64,000 bases of DNA from Agrilutibacter niabensis (GTDB lineage Bacteria; Pseudomonadota; Gammaproteobacteria; Xanthomonadales; Xanthomonadaceae): assembly GCF_042657165.1 (NCBI RefSeq), contig NZ_JBHSNJ010000012.1:1054001-1118000 (forward strand). Reading direction: 5' to 3'. Under the pieces are notes generated by a model that saw only the letters and a list, made by a program, of their open reading frames with translations, ran no database searches and had not been told where the DNA came from. The position numbers were made by a program, and so were the translations under genes. Shown here piece by piece: positions 11,173-20,379 of this stretch (position 1 is its first letter; each line of letters starts with the position of its first letter).

Positions 11173-11686
11173 GGCCCAAGGCTGGCAGCGGGAGAGATCC
11201 CCGCTCGTCACGAGGGCAAGCGTACGCCCATCGTGGCGCGACGGGTCCGCGCCGATCTCCGGGGCAGGGCTGCCCGCGTCGCGGTGGGAGGGGTCCACGG
11301 GCACGGCGTGCCCAGAAGGCATGGCAAAAAAACGCATGGCACCGACCTCAGGGGCGCGACGATCGGTGGATGCGAATGATCTCCAAGCCTTCCCCGATCT
11401 TCGCCACCGTCGCGTCCGCAGCCGGCGTCTCACGAGGCGTCGTCAGCACCGGCAGCGGTGCGACGGGCAAAAGCGCGGCAAAGCACGCGCGCAGGGATCG
11501 GGTGGTCATCGGGGGGGGGGCTCTTGGGGGAGGCGGCCCTGTATTTGGGGACTTACAGCCCCCCGTGGCGCCCCCCCGTGGCGGGGGGGCAACGTGACGG
11601 CGGTTGCAGTCGGGGCTTCCAACCGTTCTCGCGGCCGCTGCGTGACGCCACGGGGGCAAGCGGCAAGCACGCTACAAGCGAAAGAC
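11173..11686. other. Intergenic region with long G and C tracts
   Basis: No convincing gene. A run of ten G (11511-11520) is followed by a CCCCCC-GTGGCG-CCCCCCC-GTGGCG-GGGGGGG arrangement (about 11559-11588), which can form a strong hairpin. The first part may encode an N-terminal extension of the LuxR regulator. Similar C-tract/G-tract hairpins occur upstream of three other genes in this window. Confidence 0.5.
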
Positions 11687-11715
11687 CCAAAAAAACCCGC
11701 CGAAATCGGCGGGTT
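11687..11715 (-). terminator. Rho-independent terminator of the metalloprotease gene
   Basis: AACCCGCCG (11694-11702) and CGGCGGGTT (11707-11715) form a perfect 9-bp stem with a 4-base loop. On the minus strand it is followed by a run of T (the A run at about 11688-11695). It lies 57 bp past the stop of the gene at 11773. Confidence 0.85.
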
Positions 11716-11772
11716 CTCAATGCGGTCACACTTGGCCGGGCGGTGATCCGGCGCGTGCATCCGCGCCTGGCG

Positions 11773-14700
11773 TCAGTCGTCGTTGAAGATGGTGCCGACA
11801 GCCTGTGCATCGCCGACGGCCGCACCTGCGACGCCGCCGATATTGACCACGAAGGTTTCGTTTGCCTCGCGCACGGTGTCGCCGTTGACCGTCACGTTGA
11901 ACACCTTGCTCGTGGTGCCGGCCGGGATCGACTGCCCGGCCAGGGCGAGCGCGACGTAGTCCGATCCGGCAACGGCCGTCGCGTTGGCGGTGGCGAGGTT
12001 GAAGGTCACCGGCGCAGCCGACACGGCCGACAGCTTGACGAGGAAGGACAACGTCTTGGTGCCGCTGTGGCCTTCCGTCACGATCGCATCGGCAATGCTC
12101 AGGACGGTGTCGTCGTTGCGGATCGTCCCCACCGCCTGCGCGTCGGTGACGATGGCGCCCTTCACGCCCGAGACGTTGACCAGGAATGTTTCGCTTGCTT
12201 CCACCGCAGCATCGCCCGTGATGCTGACGGTGAGCGTCTTGCTGGTGCTGCCCGCGGGAATGCTCAGCGCGACCAGGCCGCGGGCGGCGTAATCCGAGCC
12301 CGCGGTCGCCGTGCCGTTCGCGGTGGCGATATTGAAGGTCACCGGGCTGGCCGAGACGTTCGTCAGCTTGACGGTGAACGTCGCCGACTTCGTTCCCGAG
12401 TGGCCCTCGACGATGCTGACATCGCCGATCGACAGCTTGGTGTCGTCATTGCGGATTGTGCCCGTGGCCACGCCGTCGCTGACCGTGGCCCCGACGACAT
12501 TGCTGACATTGACCCGGAAGGTCTCATTGCCCTCGATCGAGGTATCGCCGGTGACCGGCACGGACACGGTGACGCTGGTGCTGCCTGCCGGGATCGTGAC
12601 GCCGGTGAGGGTGGTCGCGGTGAAGTCGCTTCCGGCGAGGGCGGTGCCGTTCGCGGTCGCAACGTTGAACTTCACCGGCACGGTCGTCGGCTTCGCCAGC
12701 GCGATGGTGAACTTCGCCGTCGCCGTGCCGGCATTCCCCTCGACGATCGACGCGTCAGCGATCGCGAGCGACGTGGCCACAAGATAGTTCGCCGAGGCAT
12801 TCGCCGTGTGCAGCGCGTTGGCCGTGCTGCCGGTCGCCGCGCCGATGCCGTAGCTGCCGGCCGTGGCGGTCGCGCCCGAAGTCACGCTGAGCGACGTGCT
12901 TCCGGTCGCACCCGGGCCCAGGGTGAGGCCGGGAGTGCCAAGCGTGGCACCCCAGCCCGCGGGCACGCTGCGCGCCAGGCTGAAGGTGGTGGCCGCGCAG
13001 CTGCTGCTATCGCGATTGGTGACTGTCAACTTATAGCCCACGTTGGTGCCGGCGCGAACCGCGCCCCCGCCGCCGGTCAATGCGACCGTCGGTGCCGCGC
13101 GGATGCAGGGCGGCGGCGCGACGGTGTAGGTCTTCGAGGCGTTGGCGGTGTGCAGCGCGCCGACCGCGCTGCTGGTCGCCGCACCGATGCCGAAGCTGCC
13201 GGCGGCCGCGGTCGCGGTCGAGGTGACGCTGAGCGACGTGCTGCCCGTTGCCCCCGGGCTCAAGGTGAGCCCCGTCGTTCCCAGCGTGCCGGTCCAACCC
13301 GCGGGAACGCTGCGCGCCAGGCTGAAGGTGGTGGGGGCACAGGTGGCGCTGTCACGGTTGGTGACGCTCAGCGCGTAGCCGACGTTGGTGCCGGCGGTTA
13401 CGGCGGTGCCGCCACCGCTCAGGGACAGCGTCGGCGCCGCGCGGACGCAGGGCGGCATGACGGTGTAGCTGGCCGAGGCGTTCGCGGTGTGCAGCGCGCC
13501 GATGGAACTGCCCGTCGCCACGCCGATGCCGTAGTCGCCGCCTGCGGCGGTCGCCGCCGAAGTCACGTTGAGCACGGCGCTGTCGGTCGCGCCCGGCGCC
13601 AAGGCCATGGCGGTCTTGCTGAGCGTGCTGGCCCAACCGGTGGGCGCGCTGCGCGCCAGGGTGAAGGCCGTCGACGGGCACGCGCTGCTGTCGCGGTTGG
13701 TAACGGTCAGCGTGTAGCTGACGGCGGTCCCGGCGGCTACCCCGGTGCCGCCACCGGCCAGTGAAACCGTCGGTGCGGCGCGCGTGCAGGTCGATCCCAC
13801 GTCGTAGGTCGTCGAGGCGCTTGCCGTGTGCAGTGCACCGAGCGGACTGCTCATCGCGGCGCCGATGCCGTAGCTGCCGACCGGGGCCGCTGCGTTCGAA
13901 GCGACTTCGAGGTCCGCGCTGGCGGTCTGCCCCGGGTCCAGTGCCACGTTGGCCTTGCTGAGCGTGCCGGCCCAGCCGGCGGGCACGCTGCTCGCGAGGG
14001 CGAAGGTGGTCGCCCCGCAGGTGTCGCTGTCGCGGTTGGTGGCGATCAGCGTGTAGTGGATGGGCGTGCCCGCCTGGACCGCGGTGCCGCCGCCGGTCAG
14101 CGAGATCGTCGGCGCGGCGCGGGTGCAAGGCGGAACGACGATGTAGTAGGCGGGCATCACGTTCTGCGTCGTGTGCAGCGCGCTTTCCGGACTGCTGGCC
14201 GCCACCCAGAGCTTGTGCCAAGCGAGTGCGGCGGTCGCGGGCGAGGTCACGCGCAGCGTCGTCTCACCGGTCATGCCCGCCTTCACCGTCAGGGCGGTCG
14301 CGCCGAGCGTGCCGGTCCAGCCGGTGGGCACGATGCCGGTCAGGGTGAAGCTGGTCGCGGGACAAGCGATGCTGTCGCGGTTGGTGACCAGCACCAGGAA
14401 TTCGAGGGTAGCGCCGGCGGAGGCCTCCTTGTTGCCCCCGACCCAAACCTCGGGCGCCGCGCGGATGCAGGTCGGTGCGCCGAACTGCACGTCGATGTCG
14501 GCGCCGGTGCTGCTGGTCGAGGCCAGGGTCAGGGTGACGCCGGAATCGCCGTCGTAATGGCTTTGTCCGACCGCGAGCGCGCCGTCGGCCATCTCGGAGA
14601 AGGGTTGCGTCGACGAACCCGGGCTCATGTCGAGCTGGTAGCTCGAAAGGGAATCGCCCTCGGTCGCGGTGCGCACCATCACGCCCTGGGTCAGGTTGCC

Positions 14701-15801
14701 GGTGTTGGCCAGCACGCTGTCGCCACCGATGGGCTGACGGTATTCGAGGTAAAACCAGAGCTTCTTGCCGTTGTTGTCGGTGCCGCGCGGAATCTTCAGC
14801 GCCTTCGGGCCGACCGTACTCGCCGAATACGGCTCGATCGAATAGCGGCCGCTGGTCGCGACGGTGGTGATCGGCGGGGAGATGCCGTCGTTGAGCCAGC
14901 CCAGGCGTTCCTTCTGGAACGGATTGAACTGGCCGGTGCGGTTGTTGCCCATCAGGTCGGCGGCATCGCCGTAGCTGTACCTGGTGCAGTTCTGGCCATA
15001 CACGCCGGTGTCGCAGTCCAGCGAATGCGCGTGGTCCAGGCCGTAGTTGTGGCCAAGCTCGTGGCCCACCACCTGCATCGTCATCGTGCCATTGACCCAC
15101 GCCTGGCTGTTGGTGCCGCCGAGAGTGCCCAGCCCCGCCCATTGGCACGAATTCGCCGGGAACATGTATACCCGACGCTGGTAGGCAGCGAGGTTCACGC
15201 CCGCCTGCGTCGCCTGCGCATCGGCGAGGCTCGCAAGCTGGTTCGCGTCGCACGTGGCCTTGCTCATCGCGATCGTGTACCAGCCGAAGGTCTGTCCCTT
15301 GAACCAGGTCTGGCCGAACGAGCTTTCCAGGTAGTGGTTGCTGGTGTCGCCGAACACGAGGGTCTGCGCTTCGGCAATGGTCTTGGGCTGCGAGGTGTCG
15401 TCCGAGAAGTTGACCAGCAACACCGCGATCGACTGCTCGCCTAGGGTGTTGGGGAGCACGGTCGTGAGCGCCTCGATGCTGCCGGCGCTGCCATCAAGCG
15501 CCAGCGCATCGGCCTGCGCCTGGCCGCGTACGCGCACGCGGGTGCCGTTCTGCAGCTGCGGTGGCTTTCCCGCGAACTCCAGCGGGATGCGGTCCTGCGG
15601 CGTCTTCAGGAAATGGCGCAGGCGGGTGCGGCCGTCGGCGTAATCCTCGACGAGAACCTCGAGCTGGCCTTCGAGCACGACCGGTTTGCCGATGACCGAA
15701 GGCGCAAAGGAGGTGGGCTGGGCGCTGGCAGTGACGGCGGCGAGCAGGAGGGCGGCCGCGACGGGGCGGAGCAGGGTGCGGCGGAACGCGAGCGGGAACA
15801 T
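11773..15801 (-). CDS. Secreted HELGH zinc metalloprotease with Cys-framed repeats and Calx-beta domains
   Basis: 1342 aa. A Sec signal (RRTLLRPVAAALLLAAVTASA) covers residues 7-27. A prodomain-like part follows, then a zincin domain with VVGHELGHNYGLDHAHS near 243-259, the extended HExxHxxGxxH zinc motif of gametolysin-like (M11)/metzincin proteases. Residues about 445-1008 hold five repeats of about 112 aa, each opening C-x-RAAP and containing TNRDS, a second Cys and VPAGW; the two Cys probably pair. Residues about 1009-1342 are three Calx-beta domains, each ending GTIRNDD or GTIFNDD. The ATG at 15801 follows GGAAG; the longer open frame to 16131 runs through a terminator. The protein is probably extracellular and degrades polymers or host/prey protein. 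A hairpin terminator lies downstream. Confidence 0.88.
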   Translation of the reverse strand: MFPLAFRRTLLRPVAAALLLAAVTASAQPTSFAPSVIGKPVVLEGQLEVLVEDYADGRTRLRHFLKTPQDRIPLEFAGKPPQLQNGTRVRVRGQAQADALALDGSAGSIEALTTVLPNTLGEQSIAVLLVNFSDDTSQPKTIAEAQTLVFGDTSNHYLESSFGQTWFKGQTFGWYTIAMSKATCDANQLASLADAQATQAGVNLAAYQRRVYMFPANSCQWAGLGTLGGTNSQAWVNGTMTMQVVGHELGHNYGLDHAHSLDCDTGVYGQNCTRYSYGDAADLMGNNRTGQFNPFQKERLGWLNDGISPPITTVATSGRYSIEPYSASTVGPKALKIPRGTDNNGKKLWFYLEYRQPIGGDSVLANTGNLTQGVMVRTATEGDSLSSYQLDMSPGSSTQPFSEMADGALAVGQSHYDGDSGVTLTLASTSSTGADIDVQFGAPTCIRAAPEVWVGGNKEASAGATLEFLVLVTNRDSIACPATSFTLTGIVPTGWTGTLGATALTVKAGMTGETTLRVTSPATAALAWHKLWVAASSPESALHTTQNVMPAYYIVVPPCTRAAPTISLTGGGTAVQAGTPIHYTLIATNRDSDTCGATTFALASSVPAGWAGTLSKANVALDPGQTASADLEVASNAAAPVGSYGIGAAMSSPLGALHTASASTTYDVGSTCTRAAPTVSLAGGGTGVAAGTAVSYTLTVTNRDSSACPSTAFTLARSAPTGWASTLSKTAMALAPGATDSAVLNVTSAATAAGGDYGIGVATGSSIGALHTANASASYTVMPPCVRAAPTLSLSGGGTAVTAGTNVGYALSVTNRDSATCAPTTFSLARSVPAGWTGTLGTTGLTLSPGATGSTSLSVTSTATAAAGSFGIGAATSSAVGALHTANASKTYTVAPPPCIRAAPTVALTGGGGAVRAGTNVGYKLTVTNRDSSSCAATTFSLARSVPAGWGATLGTPGLTLGPGATGSTSLSVTSGATATAGSYGIGAATGSTANALHTANASANYLVATSLAIADASIVEGNAGTATAKFTIALAKPTTVPVKFNVATANGTALAGSDFTATTLTGVTIPAGSTSVTVSVPVTGDTSIEGNETFRVNVSNVVGATVSDGVATGTIRNDDTKLSIGDVSIVEGHSGTKSATFTVKLTNVSASPVTFNIATANGTATAGSDYAARGLVALSIPAGSTSKTLTVSITGDAAVEASETFLVNVSGVKGAIVTDAQAVGTIRNDDTVLSIADAIVTEGHSGTKTLSFLVKLSAVSAAPVTFNLATANATAVAGSDYVALALAGQSIPAGTTSKVFNVTVNGDTVREANETFVVNIGGVAGAAVGDAQAVGTIFNDD

Positions 15802-15884
15802 GCAGGACTTCCGGAAAGCGGGAATGGGTAACGCCCGCGGGGGAAGAGCGCACGGTGATAGTGCCGAGAGCTTCGCCGCCCGAA

Positions 15885-15904
15885 CCCCACCCTTGTTGGG
15901 GGGG
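15885..15904. other. C-tract/G-tract hairpin upstream of metalloprotease gene
   Basis: CCCCACCC, then TTGTT, then seven G, located 84-103 bp before the ATG of the HELGH protease gene. It resembles elements ahead of the M4 protease and the YadA-like adhesin genes. The function is unknown. Confidence 0.4.
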
Positions 15905-15940
15905 CGGCCACTCCAGCAAAGAGGCCCTGCCGGCCTCACG

Positions 15941-15977
15941 CAAAAAAGCAAAGAGGCCCCAATGAGGCCTCTTTGCT
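15941..15977 (-). terminator. Rho-independent terminator of the M4 protease gene
   Basis: AGCAAAGAGGCC (15947-15958) pairs with GGCCTCTTTGCT (15966-15977), a perfect 12-bp stem. On the minus strand it runs into TTTTTT (complement of 15942-15947). It serves the M4 protease gene that ends at 16138. Confidence 0.9.
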
Positions 15978-16137
15978 GTTCGGGGGTAGTGCAACTTGAT
16001 CCGTTCGTAACGGACCGCACCGTCGTGGTCAGCCAGGCCGGCCACGACGATGCCTCCGGCCGCCTACCCGCCCCCACGGGTGCAGCGACACCGTTGGCCG
16101 CGGGCGCGAGGCGCCCGCTGCCGTCACACATGAACCC

Positions 16138-17805
16138 TTAGGGCATGTACACCGCGTCCCAGGTCGCCGCGACGGCGTTCTGCTGCACCGAGCCGGCGCC
16201 GAACAGGTCGGCCGCGGCGTTCATCGTCGCAACGCGCGTCTGGGCGTAATCGCTGTTGGCGGTCATGTACAGGGTCAGGGCGCGGTACCAGATCTGCTGG
16301 GCGGCGTCGCGGCCGATGCCGGCCAGGGCGGTGTTGCCGTTGCAGACCAGGCTGGCCGGGGTCAGGTTGGCCGGCGTGCCCGCGCCGTAACCGGCCGGCA
16401 CCACCGCGCCTTCGGCGAGCAGGTAGAAGAAGTGATTCGCAACGCCCGAGGAGTAGTGCACGTCCATCGCCTTGAAGTTACCCAAGGTGATCCCGTTCGA
16501 CGGGGTGGTGGCGCTCGGGTAGCAGTCCGGCGAGATGCCGTCCAGGTTCGGCTTGAACATCCAGCGGATCGCCTTGTTCCAGGCCGGCGTGGTGAAGATC
16601 TGCTCGCCGATCACGTAGTTCGGCGGCTGCTTCGGGTTGTTGGTGTAGTGCTCGATCATCGTGCCGAAGATGTCCGAGGTGGCCTCGTTCAGGCCGCCCG
16701 ACTCGCTGTTGTAGATCAGGCCGGCGGTGTTCGAGGTCACGCCGTGGCTCACTTCGTGGCCGACGATGTCGATCGCCACCAGCGGACGGACGGTGGTGCC
16801 GTTGCCGTCGCCGAACGCCATGCAGAAGCAGTCGTCGTTCCAGAAGGCGTTGACGTAGTTGAGCGAGTAATGGATCGCGCCGGACGCGCCGACGCCGTCG
16901 CCGCGGATGCCATTGCGGCCGAATACGGTCTTGTAGTAGTCCCAGGTCTTGGTGAAGCCGTAGGCTGCGTCGACGCCGGTGCTCACGCGATCGGTCAGGG
17001 CGCCGTTGCCCCACTTGTTGTCGGCATCGACGACCAGCGTGGCCGCATCGGTACGGTAGCCATTGCCCGCGTCCATGATGTGGGTGTTGCCACGGGTCGG
17101 ATCCTTGAGCTCGTACATGCGGCGGGTGCCGTTCCACTGTGCGTACATCGGCACGACGCCGGCGAACAGGGAGTTGCCGATGCCGGTAACGGCGGTGACA
17201 TTCGGCGGCGGCACCGGGGTGCCGGTCTGGCCGCCCGTGCCCGGCAGCGTGCCGGTATGGACCGAGTTCTGCTTCGCGAGGATCGCGCCGGTCATGGCGT
17301 CGACGTAGTAGTGCATGCGGATGGGCGTCTTGTCCGCGGCGGCGCCGACGTACAGCACGTCATAGGCCAGGGCCGGGGTCGTGCGGGCGGCGTATACCAC
17401 CAGGCGCGCGGTCGGCAGCGCGTCGAACTTGGTACCGAACTGCACGCCGGCCTGGGTGATGGCCTGGCTGGAGGTGAGGATCGGGGTGGTGGACAGGGTG
17501 AGCGGCTTGGCCTGGGTCAGGCTGGCGCCCTTGAAGATGCCGGCGCGGCTGTGCACGACCAGGTCGCCGCCGATCACCGGCAGGCCCTTGTAGGTACGCT
17601 CCAGACGCACGTGTTCGGTGCCGTTGCGGTCGACCGTCACGCTGCGCGCGCTGAACGAATCGGACACCGACAGGCGCGTGGCGGCCGCGTTCTGCTTGAT
17701 GGCGACGAGGGCGCGGTCTACCGCCGCCCCGGTTACGGCCGCGGCGGACTGGCCGGCGGTTCCCATGAGAATGGCCACAGAAATGGCCTTGACGAGCGAC
17801 GACAT
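16138..17805 (-). CDS. Secreted thermolysin-like neutral metalloprotease (peptidase family M4)
   Basis: 555-aa preproenzyme. The signal segment is KAISVAILMGTAGQSAAA (residues 5-22). An FTP/PepSY-type propeptide runs to about residue 200, with LERTYKGLPVIGGDLVVHSR. The M4 catalytic domain follows: zinc motif VGHEVSHGVTSN near 345-356, the third ligand in GGLNEATSDIFG near 368-379, and the catalytic His in HYSSGVANHFFYLLAEG. All key residues are present. It is secreted as a zymogen and cleaves itself; Lysobacter and Xanthomonas relatives degrade protein outside the cell. The ATG at 17805 is preceded by AGGGGAATTC. It lies in tandem with the HELGH protease but has its own terminator and upstream C/G hairpin, so it is probably a separate unit. 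Confidence 0.95.
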   Translation of the reverse strand: MSSLVKAISVAILMGTAGQSAAAVTGAAVDRALVAIKQNAAATRLSVSDSFSARSVTVDRNGTEHVRLERTYKGLPVIGGDLVVHSRAGIFKGASLTQAKPLTLSTTPILTSSQAITQAGVQFGTKFDALPTARLVVYAARTTPALAYDVLYVGAAADKTPIRMHYYVDAMTGAILAKQNSVHTGTLPGTGGQTGTPVPPPNVTAVTGIGNSLFAGVVPMYAQWNGTRRMYELKDPTRGNTHIMDAGNGYRTDAATLVVDADNKWGNGALTDRVSTGVDAAYGFTKTWDYYKTVFGRNGIRGDGVGASGAIHYSLNYVNAFWNDDCFCMAFGDGNGTTVRPLVAIDIVGHEVSHGVTSNTAGLIYNSESGGLNEATSDIFGTMIEHYTNNPKQPPNYVIGEQIFTTPAWNKAIRWMFKPNLDGISPDCYPSATTPSNGITLGNFKAMDVHYSSGVANHFFYLLAEGAVVPAGYGAGTPANLTPASLVCNGNTALAGIGRDAAQQIWYRALTLYMTANSDYAQTRVATMNAAADLFGAGSVQQNAVAATWDAVYMP

Positions 17806-17886
17806 GAATTCCCCTAGCGAATTGGTTTGAGTGACGCGAACTGCCGCGACCGGGCAAGACTCGGGCCTGCGACCCAGCGGCCGAAA

Positions 17887-17904
17887 CCCCCCACTGCGGG
17901 GGGG
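17887..17904. other. C-tract/G-tract hairpin upstream of M4 protease gene
   Basis: Six C, the spacer ACTGC, then seven G, 82-99 bp before the M4 protease ATG on the minus strand. It is similar in layout to elements at 15885 and 24294. It also lies 120 bp before the divergent sulfotransferase gene. The role is unknown. Confidence 0.4.
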
Positions 17905-18026
17905 TGCGGGGCCTCGGGTGGGGTGGTCCACTGCGTGGGCGGAAGCGGCGCACAAGCGCGAGGACAGCAGCCGCACAACCGAACGCAACGGACGCACCCG
18001 GTCTCCCCCACGACCCGGAATCCGCG

Positions 18027-19631
18027 ATGCAGCAACCCGATCTCACGACCCTGTGGCAGCAGGCCGTCGCCCATTTCCAGCAGAAGCGCTACACCGACGC
18101 CGAAGCACTGTGCGCGCAGCTGATCCGGCACGCGCCGGACCAGCCGATGGCCTACGCAATGCTGGCGCAGACCTGCCATGCCGCCGGACTGACCCGCGAG
18201 GCGACCCACAACGCCTTCCTGGCCAGTCAGCGCGCCCTGAATGCCTCGGCCGGGGAAATCGTCGAAGTGGGGAACGTCCTGCTCGAGGTCGGCGAGACCC
18301 AGCTGGCCCATGCCGTGGCGGGGCTGGTGCCCCCGGAACATCCGGCCAACGCGGGCGTGCTGATCGAGCTCGCCCGGCTGTACAGCACCCTCGAGGACCA
18401 GCCGCAGGCCCTGCGTTGCATCGAACTGGCTCGCGCCAACGGCGTCGACAATGCGCACTTTTCCCTGATGCGCGGGATCGTGCTGAGCTTCCTGGGCCGG
18501 ATCGACGAGGCCGTCGCCGGTTGCGAGCGCAGCATCGCCCAGGCACCGGCCTATGGCCACGCACACTGGTTCCGTGCCCAGTTCGGGCGCAAGGAAGGCG
18601 CGCGCGAGCGCGTCTCACGCATGCGCGAGGCGCTCGGGCAGCCCGACCTCGGCAACGACGACGTCACGTACCTGCATTACGGCCTGTTCAAGGAGCTCGA
18701 CGCCCTCGGTGAGACCGACGCGGCGTGGGCATCGCTGATGGCCGGCGCGCACGCGCGGCGCAGCGTCACCCGGCACGATGCCGCGGCCGAGACCGTCGCC
18801 TACGATGGCCTGATCGCCGCCACGCCCAGGGCCTGGCTCGACGATTGCACCCCGGTGCCGCCGCCGGGCACGGCGACCCCGATCTTCGTCGTCGGCATGC
18901 CGCGCACCGGCACCACGCTGCTGGAGCGGATCCTCGGCAACCACCCGCAGATCAGGACCTGCGGCGAGCTCAACGACCTGCGCCAGCAGATGCAGTGGGT
19001 CAACAACCGGCGGCTGTCGCTCACCCTGCCCGCGGACATCGGCGACTACGTCGCCCGCCTGGATGCCGCGCTGCTGGGGCAGCGCTACCTGGCCAAGACC
19101 CAGTGGGTGGCCGACGGCAAGGCGTTCTACGTCGACAAGCACCCGATGAACTTCCAGTGGTGCGGCGCGATCCTCAAGGCCATGCCGCACGCCAGGATCA
19201 TCCACCTGCGTCGCAACCCGGTCGACAGCTGCTTCTCCAACCTGAAGGAGCTGTTCGCGCACCAGTACTACCCGTACAGCTATGCGCTGGAGGAGCTGGC
19301 GACGCACTACCGCAACTACGCGCGGCTGATGCGCCACTGGCACGCGATCGCGCCGGGCCGCATCCTCGACGTGCGCTACGAAGACCTGGTCTCGCAACCC
19401 GACGTCGAGGCGCGGCGCGTGCAGGCCTACCTCGGGCTGCCGGAGGTAGCCGGCGTGACCGACATCCTCGCCAACAAGACCGTCACCACCACCGCCAGCA
19501 CCCTGCAGCTGCGCCAGCCGATCCATACCCGCAACGTCGGCGGCTGGCGGCGTTACGCGACCGGAATGGCGCCGGTGCAGGCGTTGCTTGCCGATCTGAT
19601 CGACGACTACGAACTGCGCGCGGCCGCCTGA
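18027..19631 (+). CDS. TPR repeat-sulfotransferase fusion protein
   Basis: 534 aa. Residues 1 to about 260 are helical TPR-like repeats (for example AVAHFQQKRYTDAEALCAQL, then the pattern of a second repeat). Residues about 285-534 form a sulfotransferase domain: the 5'-phosphosulfate loop is FVVGMPRTGTTLLERIL near 289-305, and the 3'-phosphate site is RIIHLRRNPVDSCFSNLKE near 390-408. PAPS is the expected sulfate donor. The acceptor is unknown; bacterial TPR-sulfotransferases are mostly uncharacterised, and some resemble tyrosylprotein sulfotransferases. No signal peptide is seen, so it should act in the cytoplasm. The start is ATG 18027 with a weak GGAA site; the frame also stays open upstream but without homology. 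It is divergent from the M4 protease gene. Confidence 0.85.
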   Translation: MQQPDLTTLWQQAVAHFQQKRYTDAEALCAQLIRHAPDQPMAYAMLAQTCHAAGLTREATHNAFLASQRALNASAGEIVEVGNVLLEVGETQLAHAVAGLVPPEHPANAGVLIELARLYSTLEDQPQALRCIELARANGVDNAHFSLMRGIVLSFLGRIDEAVAGCERSIAQAPAYGHAHWFRAQFGRKEGARERVSRMREALGQPDLGNDDVTYLHYGLFKELDALGETDAAWASLMAGAHARRSVTRHDAAAETVAYDGLIAATPRAWLDDCTPVPPPGTATPIFVVGMPRTGTTLLERILGNHPQIRTCGELNDLRQQMQWVNNRRLSLTLPADIGDYVARLDAALLGQRYLAKTQWVADGKAFYVDKHPMNFQWCGAILKAMPHARIIHLRRNPVDSCFSNLKELFAHQYYPYSYALEELATHYRNYARLMRHWHAIAPGRILDVRYEDLVSQPDVEARRVQAYLGLPEVAGVTDILANKTVTTTASTLQLRQPIHTRNVGGWRRYATGMAPVQALLADLIDDYELRAAA

Positions 19632-19828
19632 AGCCGCAATCGTCGGAAGCGAAACAGAAACGTCAGGGCGGTTGTCGGAATCCGCACTCCGTCCGGCGCT
19701 CCTCCCGCGCGCCGGCCATTGCGGACCGCAGGCCGGGGCAGGGGGCCGCCCGATTGGGAGCAGGCGGTCGTCAGGCGTGGTGTTGGCGCGCCTGGGGAGC
19801 TCACTAGCTCCTCGCAGTCGGTTCCACA

Positions 19829-20110
19829 CCTCCAGCGGGTCACCTCCCTACCTCCGCGCGTGGAGCTCCATACCTCCGGCTTCGCAGCCTGGACCGCCGC
19901 TCCCGCAGGTCCCCACCTTCGCTGTCGGAGCTTCAGGGCCCCGTGATCGCAGCTCTCCACCTCCAGCCGTGGCGCTCCTACCTCCGCGGCCGGAGCTTCC
20001 TCCTGCCCAACCGGAGCTCCCTGCCTCCGCTCACGGAGATTCCAACGTCCACGGCTGGAGTTCCCCACCTCCGCTCGCGGAGGTCCTCACCTCCGGACCG
20101 GAGCTGTGGA
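19829..20110. repeat. Array of about thirteen 21-22 bp palindromic units
   Basis: Successive units begin at 19829, 19851, 19873, 19895, 19916, 19938, 19960, 19981, 20002, 20024, 20046, 20068 and 20090. The consensus is about CCTCCGCNCGCGGAGCTCCTA. Each unit is itself an imperfect hairpin (CTCCGC ... GCGGAG). The spacing is close to two helical turns. Because unit length alternates between 21 and 22, no reading frame is kept through the array, so it is not a coding repeat. No spacers of CRISPR type separate the units. Confidence 0.75.
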
Positions 20111-20379
20111 GGTGACTCATCGGAGCCCTGCAACCAACTGCATGGGGTTCCGCGCCTCCACCGTGCGCCGCTGCTCGCGATACCGGCGCGCCGCCCTCAT
20201 CGCGTTCGCCAACAGCGAGGCGCTCGCCAACCACCACTACAAGGGCGAGGACGTCACCAACGACCTCTTCGCCTGCGACTCCATCAATACGTTCGTGCCC
20301 GCGGTCGCCCTTCATGGGAACGGCTCCGGCCGTAATGCTTCGATTCCGGAAGGATCCCGGACTCGTCACGCAAGACGTC

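Noticed and set aside
11458..13764. 768-aa plus-strand open frame opposite the Calx-beta region
   Set aside because: It is a shadow of the metalloprotease gene, Arg/Gly-rich and without motifs.
19829..20110. CRISPR array
   Set aside because: The units are contiguous, diverged, 21-22 bp, with no unique spacers and no cas genes nearby.
20134..20330. Possible coding fragment reading NHHYKGEDVTNDLFACDS
   Set aside because: It looks protein-like but is too short, has no start and I cannot assign a family; it may be part of the decayed gene that follows.
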